A DNA stretch of 64,000 bases from Eremophila alpestris peregrina (taxonomy: Eukaryota; Chordata; Aves; Passeriformes; Alaudidae): NCBI GenBank assembly GCA_009792885.1, contig WMCF01000030.1, positions 8,425,684 to 8,489,683 of the forward strand, in the 5' to 3' direction. Of this stretch, positions 1 to 14,400 are shown piece by piece (position 1 is the stretch's first letter; each line of letters opens with the position of its first letter). The notes below the pieces were generated by a model that was not told the origin of the DNA, searched no databases, and was given only the letters and a program-made list of their open reading frames with translations. The translations under genes and the position numbers were made by a program.

Positions 1-1390
1 TCTGGTAGAGTCTGTTGGTGGCACTGATAGCCTCTGTCAGTATGTGCTGACAAAATGGTCATTTATCTACTGTCCAGTCCAAACCACAGAGCCTGATAAG
101 TTAGCAGTGCTATCCAGTCAATATTTTTATTTGAAATGAATATCATAAATAGCAATACAGATTTGTATCAATTCATTGCATTTTTCAAAAGCTTCTGTTT
201 GACTTTGACTTGTAAATACACTTAAAATACTCTTAGTATTTAATACTCTTAGTGCTTCACTTACAATATTGCCATGAATATCACAGGCTAATTGGTACCA
301 CACAGTTTAAGGATTTTTATATATTGCCTTTATTTCTTTTCCTTCATCATTCAATGTTTGGTCTTGTCTTCAGAATTAGACCTGTTGTTTTTGTAGTGCC
401 TTCTTTTGGGATTGCCATCCTGTGAATATCTGTTCTGTGGGTGTAGTCTTCCAGTACTGTTTTTCCAAACCTGTTTAGTCCTGAAAACAACATCTGTTGC
501 TCTTGACTATCACAATGTTGCTTAGAGACATCATAACCTTATACCCCCTTCCGAAAATGCTTTAGCTGTAATTGTTGACAGTATCCTCTACTTTTAAATC
601 AAAAAAGAAATTATATTTTTGTCTTCTTGACTTGATAACACGCATTTTGTAGTAGCTGTGGTATAGCCAGCTGAATGTACTCGGTGTGATTGATTTCCTC
701 CATCTTCCTCCTCAGCATCATGAGGCAGGGATATTGTCTGGGTGGGCATGTCTGCTGTATCTAGGAACATGAGGACAGCTGTACTGAGCAGGGACAAAGT
801 CTACTGGACCTAGTTTCCTGTTAGGGGAAATAGCTGAGGAATAGTTCTGATAATAATAACTGAGGAATAGTTTTAAGAAACAGGAGAAAGATGTAATTTG
901 AAAATTATTATTATTTCCCTTTCACATTTGATACAGTTTTTTAGTAGAAAGGTAGGTATGTCTAAATTATTTGGTTTAAGTTAATTAGCAAATTAATGAC
1001 AGGACAGATTTTTTTTTAACTCACTGTATTTTTGAGCGTTTGCCTTACCCAGTATCTACTAACAGTGTTTCCTACCTGCTTTTAAGAAAATGGAGCTATT
1101 TTACACAACTGTAACCAGCTTTGTTATAATTCTGAGAAATAACTGGCCCTCTCAATTTTGTGATTCAAAATAGTGTCTTACAGTGTATTATATAATCATT
1201 CTTCTTGCTACATCTTTTCTAAGCTCAAGTCTGTCCTGTTTAAGTTCTCTTCATGAAAATTTTGGGTCAGTATCTCTGACTAGGCTGTTCTGCAGTCTTA
1301 TATTCTAAATTCTGTCGGATCCTAGTTTGGGTGGGATTACATTAAACTTTCAGTTTACAATGAAACAGGGAATTGAATGACACAGGACCA

Positions 1391-1398
1391 TCACGTGA
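1391..1398. promoter_or_regulatory. TCACGTGA octamer (bHLH-Zip type E-box)
   Basis: A palindromic TCACGTGA, the preferred site class of MITF/TFE factors, lies in intron 1. A single 8-mer has little weight; it is listed because a second copy lies 4 kb away and CpG-containing words are rare here. Confidence 0.2.
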
Positions 1399-4300
1399 GT
1401 GAAAAAGAGCAAGCCATTCCCTTTCTAGTTATTCCAGATGTTTTATGTACTTGTTTGGTGGTGACCACTGAACTGCTGTTTTCAGAGCACACCAGAGCAC
1501 ATGATGCAAGTGATGATCTGTGGCATGCCCAGAGCTTGCTTGCCTTGGGTCGTGTTTGTTGTCTGTGGGAGTGTGTGGAGTTTTGTGTGTCTGTTCCCTT
1601 ATCTACAGTGACTTCAAGCAGTTCAGTCTTCATTGCATGGCCTTTGCAGCCAGTGCAGCTTTGACTAAAGCCAGGTAGTCTTGCATCACTGACAAACTTT
1701 GTTCATCCTCTTGCAGATCAATTTTAGAAAAATTGCTAAAAACAACATGGACAAAACCCAGAACCAAAACTCTTAAAACCAGAGATACTGAACAGCACAG
1801 TCCATAGTGTAGATGCCAGTAAGATGCTTTTGGTATCCTTTTAGTGTCATGGAACTGGCCTTTTTATTTGTATCACTTGTTTTCTCCTGACTGGGCTTTT
1901 AGAGAGGAATAATTTTTAATCCTATAATAGCATAGTTTATTGTAAAAGTTTTGGTAAGAAACACCATCAAAAAAGTGAGAAACTCTTTCTGGGGAGGAAA
2001 AAAAAGTAGAGTGTATTGTTCAGATAATTCTTTCTGTTGAGTTGCAAAGAATATGACTCACCTACAAGACAGGAGCCTGCAGAAATCTTTGCTGTTGCCT
2101 CCTGTGTTTTACTAATGCCATTTCTTCTGTAGAGTGTAAGTTGGTGGAAACTAGTAGTCACGGGCTTGCCTTCATTTTCTCTGCACTTTTGTGGGGCTTC
2201 TGTAGGCATTAATATATTGCCTTCATTTTGTGAGGTAGGAAGGTTGTTTTAAATGAGGGGTCATACTCTGCAGTAGGAGTTGCTTTAAAATGTAGCTGGG
2301 TCTTGATTTTTTGAAAGTTGTGGTGGTTTTTTCCTCCCTCTTGCTGTTGCATCAGTTTGTGACTGTTCTACTCATTCTCCATTTTGTAAGAAACTACTCT
2401 GGTATATGGGAATTTCTTGGTTTGTCTCTGAACCTTTTTTTAATTTTACAGAATGTTCCACTTAACTGTTAGTGGCAATGCAGCAGTGTGCTGAGTGTGT
2501 TTATTGCACATAAATTGTTACTCTGGATCTGCAGAGATTGTGAATGCAGATCTAAATTATTTATTTTGACTTCTCAGATCTAATGCTGAGGTTCCTCTCT
2601 TGATCTCCAAAATTCTCTAGTTCAGTTCTTGATGTGTGTTAGAATAGCAGCATTGTGATTTTAAGGGAACAGGAAAGACTGTATACGAAATGAAGTTACA
2701 TGGTCCTGATGTTTTTTAGAAAATGACCTGAAATAAAACCTGTCTTGCAATGTGACAGATCCCTGGCCAAAAGCAGATTTTACAAGCAGCTGTATTTCCA
2801 TTCTGTAAGTGCTCTTATACCTTGTTAATAAGACATAAGCCTAATCCATTTTATGATCAGGGATATTTACCAGCAAAACTTGAGTATGCTTTACTTCAGG
2901 GTTTGGGGCTTTTGTGTGTGTGTAGTCTCATGGAATAACAGACCACAGCATGTTACTTTTTCTATAAATTATTAAGTATTCTTTATTGTTTAATTGGATA
3001 ATTGACCTTGTCTTTCTAGGAGGAAGCTGTTTCTCAGTAAGGCAGTCCTATTTGTTAGACTCCTGTCCAGCCAGTCCTGGATTTATTGGACAGTCTTGTC
3101 CTAAAGGTTTTTTCAGGTTTTCTGACTCTGAGGCTTGACGTTTGATAATCTCTGGGCCCAGACCCACTTGCATATATTGTAATGCTTGCTGTGTTTCTTC
3201 AGTATGTTCATTTTCTGTGGGTGGTGTAGAATTGCCTGGGTATATTTGTTTTCTTTCATTTCTCTAAGTGCTTGGACAACATAATTCACTTATCTGGCAT
3301 TGACTGGGTAGGAACATCATTTACTTTTCTCAGGAGCAAGGAAGCAGCAAGTCTTTTGTTCTGTGTTAAAACCAGAGTTACAATGTTGCTTCCCTTATTT
3401 AAAGAAGAGTTTTGAGCTGTGAGTGAGCTTTTCAAAAGGACAAATCCTTGCATAATTATGGTTTTTTTTTCAAGGCAACTTGTGCCAAAATAGAGATTGT
3501 TGGAAAATAAGGGCATGTAAGGTTATGCTGTGAAGTAGATATTACCCGGGGGCCTGCATCCTGTTTCAGGATTTGTTAAAAAACCTCCACTTCTTTCTTC
3601 CAATCTCATTTTGGCAAAAGAAACTTCAGTGTAAGATTCAGGCATTCTTTGTAATCTCCTTTTTCTGTTATTTTGTGGCACCCTTGTTCACTGACATGAA
3701 CTCAGCTGTGCTTAGGAGAAGATATTGCTCCCAAGGTACTGTGTGGGCTGGCTGATTGGAGAGCACAGCAGGCTGGGATCTTAGCTGAGCTGGGGGCTTG
3801 ATTTACTGTAAATGGGCATTAATTAACCATGAGGTGCCATACTGCTGTGTTTGTGTTAGGGAAGCTACATATGGGTAAGCCTGAGTTGCTCCCTGTTTTC
3901 TGTTTCTGTCTATTGATTTGTTGTAGTTAGATATAAGGAGGTGATAGTTGTGAAATAAATCTTGAAATAAAATGCAGAAAAATAGGTAGGACAACTATTT
4001 TGTGACCTGCTCAACTTGTGCTCAGCGTTTCTAGAGGTTTTTAAAATACAATACTAGCTCAGATTTTTGTGTTTTGCTATTAAATAAGTGAGAACTGTGA
4101 TTTATTTTGGAGAGTTTTAATGAAGATTAATTGATGGAAGAGCTGTGCTTTTTAGCCCTTACATGCATAGAGACTTAGCAAGCTAAGTATTCTGGTACTT
4201 TTGAAGAAAGAATAGAGCAGCAGTTTGTTACTACTGTGATTAGGTAAATTGGGGTGCCTCAAGGATGTTATTGTAAACCCACTATCGTTTGCTATTTGAT

Positions 4301-5447
4301 TTTTTTTCTCTATTTGAAAGACAGAAAAAACTTTTCAAGAATTTTCTAGTTGCAGGACCTCTCTTCTGTAACTGAGACAAGCACTAAAAATCTCATACTT
4401 GCAACATTTGCATATCAGTCTGTTCATTAAAAGACAGAAATGTGCTCTCCAGCCTTATCATTTACTATTTTGTACCATATGTAGCCAATTAAAAAAACAA
4501 GGTAAGAAAATATGGTTCGCTTTTTTCCCTATATAAATAAATGGAAGTGAGCATAATAGCAGCCAAAGGAAACATTCCTCTGTGATTGCAGCAAGGTTTG
4601 TCCAAAATAATAGGGTTTGTATTTTGTAAGTGTTTGGTTTGCCTCTGATGTTTAACATTTTAGGCTCTTTAATGTATGTGGGTGCATACCAGGCTAAGTG
4701 TAAAATTTCAAAACCCATTGGTGGAAGTCTTGTAAGACGGGACCACCTGCGGTGTTTGCTCGGCTGTTTCAATTGCTCTGTTATGCAATTGCTTCTGTTG
4801 CAAGCTGAGGAAGATGGAGGAGGCCACTCGGTTAAAGTGTTACTTGGCCTTAAGTGTTTATGCTGCTCACCGTTTTCCTCATTTGAGAACAAAAAGTTTT
4901 ATACAGATGACTTCTAGGTCTTTTGGATCCGCAGAATGATGGCTCCATCGTTATGTGCATCCAACCAACTGGTGTTTTGTGCATATTTATTCTCAGGTGT
5001 TAACACTGAAGTAGCTGTTGAGGCAGTGTATGAAGCTAGCTCTATCACTTAGTCATAGCTGGTTAATGAAAGTTGTTAAGAACAGTAAATTCTTCAGGTT
5101 TTGCCAATGTCTTTACGTAGGTATTCTTGCAGGAATAGTGGGCACTTCGTTATGAGACTCTAGGTAAACCATGCAGAACTTTATGGTAAATGGTAATAAT
5201 TATGGCCAGAAAGCATCTTATTCAGCATGGGAGATGGTCAGAAAAATTCCTTTGTGTTGAGTGAGAAACTTCAGTTCAAAGGAAGTTTTCTTGTCCTGAG
5301 AGGACAGTACAGGTCAGCATACCTCTAGTTTCACAAACAGCCTTGTGTACCTGTGGAAGAAAATCCAATTTGTGAATGTAATCCAGATGATTTCGTTTTT
5401 TCTGTACTTTCATGTGTCTGTGACTGTCGACTAGACCAAAAGTGTAG

Positions 5448-5455
5448 TCACGTGA
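5448..5455. promoter_or_regulatory. Second TCACGTGA octamer
   Basis: This is an identical octamer to the one at 1391, in the same intron. Function is inferred only from the motif class. Confidence 0.2.
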
Positions 5456-8400
5456 GAACCTCCGGAACTCATAAGCAAAATTCGGTCATACCCTTGGTCC
5501 AATCCTTGTCTGTAAAAAGGAGGCCCCTCAACCCTTTGTAAGTGCAGATACAGGATGACTCACTGATGTTTGAGCCATTTAAGCAGCTTCCCTCTAGCAG
5601 CATTTCAAACAAAAGCTGCCTCGAGGAGCTGTTCTCCAGGGTAAGGTGGTGCCCATGTGGGAAACCCAGAAATCATCCCATGGGAACTGCTGTGTGCCCC
5701 CTTAGCCACTGTTAATGCTGGGCAAATACTATGAATTGATGAAATTTGCCCCTTACAAGATGAAGTGAGGAAATCATGCTTTAATACAACTTAAGGTATT
5801 AAGATAAATCACAGGTAATTTAATGCCATTTTAGAGGCAACTCAAATGCCTTCTGCCACCTGAGTCTGCCACATGTTGTAACGTCCTGCTAACAAAAGCA
5901 CTGCACTGAGTACTTACTCAGCAGTAGAAAAGCAGTGGGTAAAGGGAGCATAAAACCTGTATGTAAGAAGCCCTGTGAATGTTGACTGTTGAGAATATTT
6001 TTAGGTTTAAAGGTCTTACCTTGTCCAACTCTGAGCTAGGTTCATTTAGGAAATTAAGATGATCTGAGTAAATCCATCTTGAATCAAAAAAATTAGCAGA
6101 CCTAAATAAGAGGCATCTTCTGTTTCCACAAAGAAAGCATCTGTAGGTCATATTTTTTCACACTGAAAATAATGCTGCCTAGTGTGACTGGATTTCTTTT
6201 GCAACATGAGTCAGAAAATACTCTAGAGGCTAATGATGTGGGTCAGTGCTAAGATGGGTGATTAAAAAGCCATTATCTTGTGTATTCCTGGTTGTCTTTT
6301 TATAATTTCATCACTCCTTATGTTTAAAAATCTATCTGAAAATGGGTAACAAGAATTGAGATGATGCCCAGGTTTCAGTGGTAGGAATGGAGCTGTTAAT
6401 CTTTCACAGAGATAATTTTAGTTTAGTTTTGTGGGGTTTTTTTTCCACTGTTTTTTTTTTTTTGAGTGTTTTTATTCTTCATCTCTTAGTTGTAGTCAAT
6501 CCATGTTGCAATTCTCCCCAGCCCCCAACTCCAACACTGAAACGGCTCAAGGTCAAGAATTTGGCTGTTAAAGGAAACTGTTTTGTTTTGCATTAAGATT
6601 AATGGAGCTTTAAACTAACTAGGAGAGAAGAATTGTTCTGCTGAAATTATTAAACACATCCACCCTTTCCAGCAGTCAGGTTTTTGTCCTCAGTAGTGCT
6701 GGAAATAAGTTTTCAACAGATTGCACAAGCAGTGAGATATTCAGTGAACCTGAGTAATTCCATTTTTAAATGAAAAGAGAGATTGAATATGTGTAAATGT
6801 GGCAATCACAATTAAAACTTGAGTAAACACTAGTTCCTAGTAGTGCTCAGTAGGAGATCATTCAGTTAGAAATAACCAAAATTTATAGTCCTGTGCCTCT
6901 GTCCATGTGTACGCTTTATGTCTGGTTGCTCTAACAATGAGGTACTTGAAAAAGTGAGCCATAGTCAGTATGATTTGATGGAAGCATGGAGAGAGAATGC
7001 AAGGAAGGGCCTCTGAGCCTTCCTTGTCTATTAAAAAGACATAATGGTTCCCACCTTTTGCTCTAGACATCTTCAGGAATCCTTTTGGGAGCAATATGGC
7101 AGCTGCTTAAGTAATTCTGGAACAAAAAAATCTCAAAGTAAAAATCAAGCAGGGCTGTTTTGTCAGCAGCATATTTTTCATTTATATTAACTTCTGATGC
7201 GTTTTATTCCCCATTGCCTTGGAGATACACCTTGGTGGGCATTCCCTCTGCCTTGTACCAGCCTTGAGAAGCATGACCAGCAGCATGGCTCATGCCCTCT
7301 CTGTTTAATTCCATGTACAGTACTGGAGATAAAATACAGTATTGCCAGTCTGTTCTGGCTCAACCCTGTATAGCTTTGGCTGACTACAACAGGCAATAAC
7401 TTGCTAGCCTTCTTAGTGAGTGGGAGTTCATTGCATGTGTGCTGACCACAGAAGCATCCACTGTCATTTTTTACTGAAAGATTATGCAGTCTGGAGATAA
7501 AAGGTTAATGTTTCAGACATATACTTCAAAATTCTTGAGGACTTTTTTAGCCAGCTCACTTTAATTTATTACTGGCTAAAGTGTTAACATCATCTGCTGT
7601 GCAGTACTTTGGAACTATAGCTACCTATTTTAATTTTCTCCCTTTAAGACAGGTGATAACCTTGGTGAGTATAAGGCAAAGATGAACAGTTGGGGGTTTT
7701 TCCTGCGCTGAAGTTTTCTAAAGAAAAATCAAATCTGAATTTGTACAGGAATGTTTGCCTTGCATTCCACACACTGAGTCAATTTATCTCAGGGGCTCTC
7801 TTTTTCCTCCTTCCCACCCTCTTTAAAGGCTTGGTGACTGGAAAAAAAAAGGAGGGGTGTATGGTAGATTGTAAAAAGAGATTTTTGTAGCCACTGGTGC
7901 CAGGAATCATCAAGGAATGCTTAAGTAGTGCCTCTTGTGACAGCATCCAGTCTATTGGAAAAGCGTCATGTGCCATCTGGCTTCGATTTTGACTTAATTA
8001 AATGCATGCAGCCGTCTTTAGGAACTCAGCTAAGATTCAGCTGTCTTGACATTTTGTAAAAAGCAAAGATTTTGTTGGGGAAGCTGCAATAGTCACCTGA
8101 TTTATGTTGTTTAGTTCCCTTTCAGTGTGGTCCATGCAGTTTGCTGATATTTGAGTGACAATTCTGTTTAAATAAACTCTTAAGACTTGCTGACTCTTGG
8201 AAGCCTAATTCAGTAGGGGTTTTCCACTCTAGATTCTGGGGTTTTTCTTAGAACTGCATTTATTGTGGAATTTTTTAATAGCGAAAGGAGTTTCTTAAGT
8301 TCAGCCAAGTCATTTGTCTGGGAAAAAGGCAAGCTGCTTTGTAAAAGTTTGGTTACTCCACCCAAAGACTCTATATCAATGGGATTTTAGCTTTGTGTGA

Positions 8401-11400
8401 GGCGGGGAAAGGAGCAGAATGTGTTCTTTGCTGTTAGCCAGTTATTCTTGATGCAGAGAACAGTGAGGAACTAATTTTCTTGGGCAAGCAAACCATCTTA
8501 CACTCATGAGAACTTGTCATTTTAATTACCTGTTGTTTCATCTTGCGTCTTCAACAGCAGGTTCCCTATGTGGATGAAGGATGTGGGGAAAAAAATTTGA
8601 TGCAAACTTCTACCCATGCAGTTATAATTAAAAATCACACTTTTGTTGTTCTGAGTGCCAGTTAGCTTCATTTTTTAGGTTTTATCATTTTGATCTTTAA
8701 AATGTAGAATAAAAAAGTCTAGGGAAAACAAATGCACAGAAATAGTATCTTTATTAATCATCTAGGTGAGATGAACAAAGACTCTTGTCAAATTGGCTTT
8801 TTTGTTCTTGGTTCGAGTTTTATCAAGCTGACTAGAGGTAATGGTCAAGTGTTAATTTCAAACAAGTCTTTACCATATTCCTAATACTCCCAAATGGTCA
8901 AGTTTTATCTCTTTCATCCAGCTATGAAGGATTACCCCATTTTTTCCCTTTTTTTTATCACTGGAAATGTTATATTCTTGGAAGGCCCTTCAGGAAGAGG
9001 GAGTATTTTAATAGCTGTATGTGCAGTATTATCTGGCCCTTTTCTAGTTCTATATTGCAAGAAATGTTTTTGCTTTTTAATCTTTCTAGGTCTCTTATTT
9101 TTAGCAAGTTATCCTTGGCCCATTGCCACCCATTGTATGAATGGAATTCTACAGTTCTCATTACAAACATCAGTTTGCTTAGACCTCTTTAGCTGATTCA
9201 CTAAGTACAATATCCAGATCCCTCCTGCTGTGTCTTAACAGCTGTGCTTCAGGCTTGGCTTGAACACACTCCCCTGCCCCCCAGGCCCCCTAACCTATAA
9301 TGGGCCCTCTGGCCTGCTTCTTGAAGGAAGAAGCTTTAGGAGCTGCTTAGCTTACCTTCACATCTCCATTTCCCTGTACCCATTCATGTTTGAAATCAGG
9401 GTTAATGGAAAATTTGCTATTTAGACAACCTTGATGATTGGTTCACTATCTGTAGAAGAAAAATACCATGATGAGATGGCTGTCAGATTTCCTCATGCAA
9501 TGCAGCTGAACATGTCTTAAACCTGCCCTTGAGAGCCCTGTTCCCAAGGGTGAGCAACTGCTGGGCTTCTGCTTTCATACATGTTGAGTTCTTGGCCTCT
9601 GTTTTCAGGTGGCTGAACGAGGTTGCAAATAACATTTCTTGCAAAGGAAGCACTTACTAGTGATAAGGAAGAACATCTTCCTTCTAATGTTAATCTGATT
9701 ACTGAGGACTAATTGACTTAAAGCAGTTGAGAATCAAGGAGCTTTAATTTCCTATTGTCCACCTGTACATGTAAGCATCAAGATAAGAAGAGATTCTGCA
9801 TTTTTAAAAGCTTGGATTGCTTGAATTTATTTCTTAAAAGCTAGTATGCATTGCTTGTGCATTGTTATTTATATTTACTGCTAAATTAAATACTTAAGTT
9901 GAGAAGCCCTCCTGAACTTTCTTGTTGTTGGATATGAATTGATTGTCAGAGCATGTGTCTCTTTCTGTACGTTTAGATTGTTTTGCTTGTGTTTGTTGTT
10001 TAGTGAGAATGGTGTATCATCTCTCTGGGCTTGAGGGTGGCACTATTGTAGTGGCAGACATGCTCCTTTATAATTTTATGAAAGCATTTGTTTAGATTGC
10101 TCTAGTTTTGGAGACCTTTTAGAGGTAATGTTGATAGATTTATTTCTCATGAAAAAGGTAGGCAAGGCAGTGGAAGTTGGGGTGTTGGAAATAAATCCCC
10201 TTCAGGAAAGCTGTCTGATTGTTCTGCCTGTTTGCTCTGTGTCCACATCTGTTTGAAGGAGACTGTAAGATAGAAACTCGAGCCAGAATTATGTTGGGAT
10301 AAGACTAGAGAAAATGATTCAAGCTAGCAACTATTACTCAGTTGAATTGAAGTTCCTGTGGCACCTCCTGTGAAGTGGGATTGTGGGGCATCCCTTGAAG
10401 ACCCTGAAAAATTACAGAGATGCCTGAAAATGTTGCCAGGTCATGAGTCCCTGATCTGTATGTGCATCCATCCTTGGGAGCCCTTTCACAGTTATGGGGG
10501 TAGCAGAGGAAGCTTTGCAGTTGACTGTACAGAAGATCTGACAGTTGAATCTCTTGATTGATTTGTGTAGAATAAGTCAAAATGGGTGTAAAGCAGCTGA
10601 AAGTACCATTACTTGGAGTAAGGCTCCCTCTCTACACTTTGATTTGTACATTGCTCTTGTATGAAAGGTAGGGAGCATACCTTCTCTAGCGTGTTCCTGA
10701 GTTATTTGTGCTTCCCCTGCAGTTTTAATTTCAGTTTCATGGTTATTCTAAGGTTTAGCAAAAATGTTTGCTTGTATTGCACTTAGCTTGTAGTAGATGC
10801 TCCCTTATAAAGGACTGAACCAGTCGTTAGAGTCCAGATGAATCAGTGCATTTTCTTGTGCCTTTCAATTCTAATGTCTCCGGATGGAGAAACAGTCACA
10901 TGCAGCTATGTTGTGCATAGCAGGTTTTGGTGTTTGAGTGTCTAAAAGACCCTGGTGCAAGCTTTTCATTGTTTGTATAGTTAACTGTGGGTCTGCATTT
11001 CTTATCTTTGGAACTGACTTTTGAACCTGAAGATTCTTCTGCTGTTTCAGTTTGCTACACTTGAGATGTCTACAAGCACATGCACATAGTTTGAAATGGG
11101 GCAGAAGGGCCCCCCAGGTGAAGATATTTACATAAAGGTAATTTCCATTACCCCTTTGTGTTTCAAATTGTGAAACAAAGAGTTACTTAGAGGAGGGAAT
11201 TCTGGCCAAAGAAACAAAGAATTGAAAGACATGAGGTCTCAAAGTCCAGGAGCCTGACCACTACAAAAACTAAGGAAGAAAAGAGGTATATAGCTGACTT
11301 TTCTAGGGTTATTGATCTGCTTTCATCCAATGTAATTTGTCATGTGAGAATTTAGAAGACTTTACATTGACTACAGTTTAAATTGTATTTGGCACATCAG

Positions 11401-14400
11401 TACTGCATCTTGTATTACAACAACTGTACCTTGCACTAAGAAGAAATTTAATGTCTTTTGTGTAGCACAATTTAGTTGTTTGTGATTTTTAAAAGTGCTG
11501 ATTGGAAGACAAAAGACACTTACTGAAAACTGGAAGTTAAACTTAGGTGGAGGTTGATAACAGGAAAAAAAAAGCCTTTTTTTCCTCTTTTTCATTTGAC
11601 TGCTGGAAAAGAAAAAGGGGGTCAATGCTTCAATGAACAGCAAGGAAAGGTTTTTGAATTAGTTCTCAAACGCTTTTTATTTCCAAAGAATGTTTGCTTT
11701 TAGGTATGTTTTTCAAGCAGAATATTTTGAACAGCTTCAGTTTTATTCTTTCACAGTTGTTGAGAATTTTAAGGACAGTAAAAACATATTTAAAATCATT
11801 AGAGTTTTATTAAGCTTTTAATAAGGAGAATATCTCGTGTGAGAAGACAGAGGTTAAAGAAAGGAAGTCTTATTTCTTGTTAAAAGTTTAAAGATTGAAG
11901 AGAAGAATGAGGCTTCTGTCCAGTGTGGCTAGGCCTTGAATTTTCTGGATTTTGTTGGTTGAACCTGCCCTGTGACACATAGGATGTGTGAAGATAGATT
12001 TTGCTCCATGGGCAAAACAGACAGTAGAGTGAACCATGTCACCTGCAGGATTTAGGTGTATTTTGTTTATATGTTCTGGGCAGAAAAGTCCTGAGGGGTT
12101 TAAGGTGTTCTTTGCAGCACTGAATACCACTCCAGCCCTTGCATTTTTTGCAGGCTGTAATGCAGGTAACTGCAATGTACAAAATGTTTTTGTATTTGTA
12201 TGGCAATGAGCACTGCAGAAAGTGCAATCTCCTCTGAAACCATACAGCCCATGTGCGTATTTTGTGGGTAGGAATCTGGGCTACAATGAACTCCTTAAGT
12301 TATGTTGCTCACATGAGAAAGCAAAATGTAGTACAGTGAGTGTGCATATAGTATATAGATCCCTTTTAAAATATGGGAGGGCTGTGACCTTGCATTCCAG
12401 AGGAGATTAAGTAGAAAGCATCAGCAAAAGCCATCTGTAATCAGATTCTCTGCACAGTTTTTCCTTCAGTGCTTTTGATCTGAGATGAAGCCAGTGAGTG
12501 ATGTGAAAGTTGCCTTAGCAGAGCATGAAACTTCTGAGCTTCATGCATTTGGCACATGTTCAAATGGCTCTGTGTGGGGTCAGTTGTACTTCAACCTTGA
12601 GCTTCAGGCATGCTGCTAGAGAGTCCAAGCACATTTATTTGTCCTCTACTTTCCTCAGTTAATGTAGTCTGTCTTAAAACTGAAAATATTTAACAAAATT
12701 ACTTTTTTTTCCCCCAGTTTTTACACAGGTCAGATGTTAAATGTCATGATCCAGATAGCTTTTCTTTTTTTTTTTTAACTACTTCCAAATTCAATTCCAA
12801 TATTTCAATTTGAAAGCTGGCCAAAATTAGCTGAGAAGTTTCTTATCTAGCCTCGTCATTCTGCAAGCATTCCCTTGAAACTCTCCTTGAGTCCAGAGAA
12901 ATGAACTGGTAAAGTCTTTGCTGTGTCTCAACTCTGCCTGCTCTGCATCTTGGCAAACGATGAATTTCATAGAAATGTGCTTTAGCATTAAATATTTTGG
13001 CAATGATCCTACTTTGGTGTTGCTCAATGCAACAAAGAAATAATAAATATATCACACTATTGCTTTCAGGCCAATTAAAGCAGTAACTATTTCATATTTG
13101 TGGTTATATCATACTGTGGGACATAGCTGGAAATGATAATCTGCATCAGTGGTGTTTGTTTATCCATATTGTATAATCTGAACAACTCCTAAAAATAGTT
13201 TAAAAAAATATTTTGATTGGTGGTGTTACAGTCACCCTGAGTCTGAAATAAAACCTGTTTAGTGTCAGCATGTTTAGGCATTGCTCTAAAATAATTCCTT
13301 AATGCTCTCACATGTTGCCAGTGTGTTCATTTAACAGAGAGGTGTTTTGTCTCTTCAGCCACAGGACAGCTGCTGACGAGTACACCTCGCCTGACTTGCT
13401 TATTTTGCTTTCTTTCATTTCCCCCAGTTGATTCATTGATGTGGATGATTTTTTAAATTTTTTTTTTCCCCTTGGCACACTACTCAAGTCCAAATGGGTG
13501 TACAGTCATGTTCATGCTTTGCTACATTTTTTCATGCCACAAAAAAATCCGGCTTTTTTTTTCTGCAAAGCTCTTTAAAATGCTCTTTTGCACTTCCCTG
13601 CCATTGACCAAGCAGACGGGCAGATTTTGAAGGCTGGATTCTGTACTTCATCCCTTCCATGTATCAGTTTGTTTAGCCTCTGGGATGTGATCATCGGCAA
13701 ACAATGCACAGCCAGCACAAACTACTATAAACTTGTAAACTGCAAACCAACAGAGAGAATACCTAACTCGAATTTTATACATTGTAACTTCCCCCCCTCT
13801 CCCCAAGACAAGCTGCAGATTTGATAAGCTTGGGCAAAAAACATTTCAACACTATTAGCATTGCAGTGCTGTAAATATTTCAGTGCAATTTATAGCTGAG
13901 ATACTTTTTATAAAGGTAATATTCAGTACTGTACAGAGTAACAGTCCACTGTAATAACAGCTCATAATGTTGTAGGTTACAGGTGATGCTACTCTGTAAA
14001 AGGAAGTTGACTGTAAGGATTTTGGAGTTTAAGTAACTTCTTCTGCTGTGTTCTTCAGAAAACTGACATATTGCAAAATGAAGTTACCTTAAAGGTGATT
14101 TTTAAATGTATTGTTTACTGTATTGAAAACATCTGTAATGTTGAAACTGACTAAAAAAATACTTTTCCTAGTAGCTTCATTTTGCATAGAGTTTGTGCTG
14201 ATGGGTCTTACATATTATTTTTATATCAGTGAATGAGATACAATTCTTCTTTTACTTGTCTCTTCTGGTAGAAGACTAATTTTCTAAATGAATGGATTTT
14301 TTTTCTGGCCCTGTGCTGCTTACATCTTAAATCCTCTTGACAAGCAGAGCAACTGTTGTGCTCCTTCTGCATATGTATAATTAAGAGGCTGATTATATTG

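Noticed and set aside
11153..11181. Imperfect hairpin CTTTGTGTTTCA...TGAAACAAAG
   Set aside because: The arms are short with a bulge; this size is expected by chance in 64 kb.
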